NCBI GenBank assembly: GCA_903901395.1 | Contig: CAIUQW010000193.1 | Span: forward strand, 1 to 6,928 | Direction: 5' to 3' | DNA length: 6,928 bases | Source of the DNA: an uncultured Chlorobiales bacterium | GTDB lineage: Bacteria; Bacteroidota; Chlorobiia; Chlorobiales; Chlorobiaceae | Part shown: positions 4,887-6,928 of the stretch, in pieces | How positions within the stretch are numbered: position 1 is the stretch's first letter | Layout of the letters: every line of letters begins with the position of its first letter | Notes under the pieces: model-generated | What the model was told of the DNA's origin: nothing | Databases searched by the model: none | What the model saw: only the letters and a program-made list of their open reading frames with translations | Program-made: the position numbers and the translations under genes

Positions 4887-4926
4887 AATGGCGATTATTG
4901 TCCAATATCGGATGATAGTCGCCATT
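4887..4926. terminator. Long hairpin at convergent gene ends, likely bidirectional terminator
   Basis: Positions 4887-4903 (AATGGCGATTATTGTCC) pair along all 17 positions with 4910-4926 (GGATGATAGTCGCCATT), with three G-U pairs and a six-base loop. The hairpin lies between the end of the protease gene (plus) and the glycosyltransferase gene (minus), the usual place for a shared terminator. Neither side has a T run, so termination may be factor-assisted, or the hairpin may protect 3' ends. The segment CGACTAT at 4867-4873 can alternatively pair with ATAGTCG at 4915-4921. Confidence 0.5.
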
Positions 4927-4979
4927 TCGATGCGTATACAGCTTTGCCGCTCTGAAGCAAGAAACCGGAGCCAAACGCT

Positions 4980-6110
4980 TCAGCGTCTCGACCTGGCGGC
5001 GATCATTCTCTGGTATCGGTCGATGAGCTGACCGTTGACCGCTGACCATGATTTGTCTTCGGCGAAGGCGAGGCCGCGCTCCCGCATGGCGCGGAACAGC
5101 TCGCCATTCTGCATGAGCTTTGTGCAGCAGTCGAAGAACTCTCCGATGTCACCGGCTTTCGCCACGAAACCGCCGCCGGAGCGTTCGACCAGCTCCTGGC
5201 AGCCACCAACGTCCGACACCACGGCGGGCAGGCCGGTGGCGAGCGCTTCGAGCGCGACGTTGCAGAACGCCTCGGTGGTCGAGGGGAAGAGAAAAATATC
5301 ACCGCTCGCGTAAGCTTCCGGCAACGCCGCGCCGGTGAGGTAGCCGGTGAAGATCGCGTCGGGCATTCGCCGTCGCATCTCTGCTTCCTCGGGGCCGGAG
5401 CCGATCATCACGAATCGCACCTTGTCACCGCGACCCTCGTCCACGAATCGCTCATACAGGCTCATCACCACCTCGACATCCTTGTACGGCACGAATCGCC
5501 CTGCGTAGACGATCACCGTGCGCCCCTCGGCGTCCCACGTCCGTCGGAGTTTGTCGGAGCGGCGCGACGGGTCGAACAGCTCCTTATCAATACCGCGCGA
5601 CCAGAGTTCCACCCGCTCGATTCCCTTGCCGGTGAGGCGCTCGCGAACGCTTTCGTTGGGAGCGAGCGTCACGTCGCAGGCGTTGTAGAATTTCCGCAGG
5701 GTGCGCCACATCGCCGGTTCCGCGAAACCGAGATGGTAGTAGCTCAGGTAGGAGGGAAAATCGGTGTGGTAGGCCGACCCGACCGGAAGCCCCTTTTTTT
5801 TCGCATAGCGCAGAAACTTGCGGCCAACGATGTCCGGCGTCGAAATATGCACGATGTCCGGCGCGAAGTCGTCGAGCTGCTTTTCGGTGACGGCGTTATA
5901 GAAGCCGAGTTTGTAGTCGGGATAGAGCGGAATGGGTACCGACGGCGTCAGGTTGACCGGCACCATCGCCTTGTCACCGGGCGTGAAATCGGGCGTCCAG
6001 ACCACGACTTCGTGCCCGTTCTTTATCATGGAGGCTACAAGCTGGTAGATAGACCGTACTGCGCCATCCTTGTCCTTGACGTAGGTCCCCGCATATAAGG
6101 CTACCTTCAT
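4980..6110 (-). CDS. GT4-family glycosyltransferase (group 1, two GT-B domains)
   Basis: The 376-residue protein is a complete GT-B glycosyltransferase. The N-terminal acceptor domain begins MKVALYAGTYVKDKDGAVRS (1-20). It has the strand-turn DIVHISTPD (85-93) and YHTDFPSYLSYY (114-125) before the linker. The C-terminal nucleotide-sugar domain has YAGRFVPYKDVE (202-213), FVMIGSGPEE (233-242), FTGYL (254-258) and the catalytic E-x7-E motif FPSTTEAFCNVALEAL (Glu280, Glu288). ELWSRGIDKELFDP (168-181) resembles the 'W-RG-D--LF-P' turn of MgtA-, PimB- and SqdX-like enzymes that add mannose, glucose or sulfoquinovose to lipid acceptors. The donor and acceptor are not decided by these motifs. The enzyme would act on the cytoplasmic side of the inner membrane. 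The ATG at 6110 directly precedes the first strand; no Shine-Dalgarno sequence is seen. It has no glycan-cluster neighbours, which favours a glycolipid role over a capsule or LPS locus. Confidence 0.9.
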   Translation of the reverse strand: MKVALYAGTYVKDKDGAVRSIYQLVASMIKNGHEVVVWTPDFTPGDKAMVPVNLTPSVPIPLYPDYKLGFYNAVTEKQLDDFAPDIVHISTPDIVGRKFLRYAKKKGLPVGSAYHTDFPSYLSYYHLGFAEPAMWRTLRKFYNACDVTLAPNESVRERLTGKGIERVELWSRGIDKELFDPSRRSDKLRRTWDAEGRTVIVYAGRFVPYKDVEVVMSLYERFVDEGRGDKVRFVMIGSGPEEAEMRRRMPDAIFTGYLTGAALPEAYASGDIFLFPSTTEAFCNVALEALATGLPAVVSDVGGCQELVERSGGGFVAKAGDIGEFFDCCTKLMQNGELFRAMRERGLAFAEDKSWSAVNGQLIDRYQRMIAARSRR

Positions 6111-6193
6111 ATCGGCGGCGGCAAAAAGCTGATAATCATTGCATCTGACTCATGGAACTCCGAACCGGCCCGATGGGAACCGCCCGATGCTCT

Positions 6194-6211
6194 ATGCCTG
6201 TCAACAGGCGT
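6194..6211. other. Short hairpin between the glycosyltransferase and ybaK-like genes
   Basis: ATGCCTG-TCAA-CAGGCGT forms seven pairs including one G-U around a four-base loop. It lies about 70 bp downstream of the YbaK-like gene on the minus strand, without a T run on either side. A weak terminator or mRNA end-stabiliser is possible; nothing else is seen in the 170-bp spacer. Confidence 0.3.
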
Positions 6212-6280
6212 TCAAACTCCGACAAAGGTAATACTTCCCGCTTAAAAAGCCGCGCTACCGGAGGAGATTACTGAAAAACA

Positions 6281-6748
6281 TTACTGGGCGGAGGCGAGCT
6301 TGCCCATCACCGGATTGACCAGCCGCTTGTAATCGAACCATGAGAGGCGGAGCAGCTCCCGGTGCGAGCCGGCGCTGAAGACAATATCGATGCTTTCGTC
6401 GAGTTCGTCGTCCGCGTAAACCGCCATGCCGTAAAGATTGCCGAAGGGAGGCATCGCGCCGATTTCGCACTCGGGAAAGAGTCCGCTGAACTCGATCTCT
6501 TCGGCAAGAGCGACATCGTGCGAGCCGCAAAGTTCGCGGAGCTGATCGAAATCGAGGTGGCGCGAGGCGTGCAGGAGCGCCATCGCCATCTGGCCGTCGA
6601 TAGTGACCATGACCGTCTTGACCAGCTCGTTGCCCGAGACGTGGGCGGCGGCGGCAATGTCCTGCGCCGTGAAGGCAGGCGAGTGGCTGATGACGAAGTA
6701 CTTGATGTGATGACTGTCGAGGAACTCCCGTAACCTTTGGATAGGCAT
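6281..6748 (-). CDS. Free-standing YbaK/ProX-type aminoacyl-tRNA editing (deacylase) protein
   Basis: The 155-residue protein is a single YbaK/EbsC-type editing domain. This family removes wrongly attached amino acids (Cys or Ala) from tRNA-Pro, and some members act on other tRNAs, in the cytoplasm. Visible marks are FTAQDIAAAAHVSGNELVKT (26-45) with the conserved Lys44, the glycine/proline loop GAMPPFGN (97-104) and the closing strand/helix FSAGSHRELLRLSWFDY (124-140) with the family's G-x3-E/H-type end. The start at 6748 is fixed by a perfect AAGGAGG seven bases upstream. The longer open frame to 6814 adds 22 Arg/Cys-rich residues with no counterpart in the family and would bury that site, so I reject it. 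The amino-acid specificity (ProXp-ala, YbaK or another type) cannot be set from sequence alone. It sits 111 bp downstream of an outer-membrane gene on the same strand, perhaps in one transcript. Confidence 0.87.
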   Translation of the reverse strand: MPIQRLREFLDSHHIKYFVISHSPAFTAQDIAAAAHVSGNELVKTVMVTIDGQMAMALLHASRHLDFDQLRELCGSHDVALAEEIEFSGLFPECEIGAMPPFGNLYGMAVYADDELDESIDIVFSAGSHRELLRLSWFDYKRLVNPVMGKLASAQ

Positions 6749-6754
6749 TGTAAT

Positions 6755-6761
6755 CCTCCTT
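6755..6761 (-). promoter_or_regulatory. Strong ribosome binding site deciding the YbaK-like start
   Basis: On the minus strand AAGGAGG is followed by ATTACAA-TG, placing the ATG at 6748 at ideal distance. This settles the start against the 22-codon upstream extension. Confidence 0.85.
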
Positions 6762-6859
6762 GTTTTTGCGTTGAACCGCTCGATTTTACAGAACGCGCAT
6801 CTCCGCCTCAGCATTCCCGGTTCCGGCTTTTGAGACAGTCAATGGTGAGCAACCGCTTT

Positions 6860-6928
6860 TCAGAAGCCGACCCTCACGCCCACCAGCAGGTTGTGCGGTT
6901 CGATGCCGATCGATTCGGGTACTCCTTC
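6860..6928 (-). CDS. C-terminal end of a probable outer-membrane beta-barrel protein (partial)
   Basis: The minus-strand frame from the window edge gives 22 residues and a TGA stop (6860-6862), ending PHNLLVGVRVGF. Hydrophobic residues alternate (Leu, Val, Val, Val, Phe at every second position) and the last residue is Phe. This is the classic final beta strand of outer-membrane barrels that the BAM machinery recognises. Only this tail is visible, so the type (OmpA-like, porin, TonB-dependent receptor or other) is open. No terminator is seen in the 111 bp before the YbaK-like gene. Confidence 0.6.
   Translation of the reverse strand, partial: EGVPESIGIEPHNLLVGVRVGF

Noticed and set aside
6749..6814. 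22-codon N-terminal extension of the YbaK-like protein
   Set aside because: The perfect Shine-Dalgarno sequence at 6755-6761 would lie inside it, and the extra residues do not belong to the editing domain.

Overview
The window reads as chromosomal DNA of a Gram-negative bacterium. My best guess is a green sulfur bacterium (Chlorobium/Chlorobaculum type). This rests on the general look of the proteins, GC-rich core genes separated by AT-rich spacers, and GC-rich palindromic repeats between genes. It is an inference and was not tested by database search. The Gram-negative assignment has one direct clue: the partial gene at the right edge ends like an outer-membrane beta-barrel.

Layout, left to right. 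The minus strand carries the N-terminal 226 codons of cobalamin-dependent methionine synthase (metH, running off the left edge), a serine carboxylesterase/phospholipase-family hydrolase (767-1438) and the tRNA 2-thiouridylase mnmA (1781-2866). The esterase-mnmA spacer (1439-1780) holds no gene. It does hold four hairpins, two of which form an inverted pair of 27-nt REP-like palindromes (1582-1608 and 1703-1729) with compensatory stem changes. The hairpin nearest mnmA, followed by a T run, is a plausible mnmA terminator.

From about 2870 to 4930 the DNA is visibly AT-richer and the intact genes lie on the plus strand. Right beside the mnmA start are an apparent coding remnant without a start codon (2892-3005) and a 43-codon small ORF (3074-3205). 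Next comes a complete type II toxin-antitoxin pair with an ATGA overlap (antitoxin 3307-3513, RelE/ParE-like toxin 3510-3806). It has a strong Shine-Dalgarno sequence and a palindrome in its leader. Two further overlapping genes follow: a 102-aa two-span membrane protein (3886-4194) and a CPBP/Abi-family intramembrane protease (4178-4864). A 17-bp hairpin (4887-4926) closes this block at the convergent junction with the next minus-strand gene. The block looks like an accessory island between housekeeping genes.

The right part is again GC-rich and on the minus strand: a GT4-family glycosyltransferase (4980-6110), a free-standing YbaK/ProX-type aminoacyl-tRNA editing protein (6281-6748) and the last 22 codons of a probable outer-membrane protein (6860-6928). 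The 170-bp spacer 6111-6280 has only a short hairpin (6194-6211) and nothing else I can support.

The genes do not form one pathway. Methionine synthesis, tRNA thiolation and tRNA proofreading are housekeeping functions. The central island holds the accessory functions: the toxin-antitoxin pair, the membrane-protein/protease pair and the relic ORFs.
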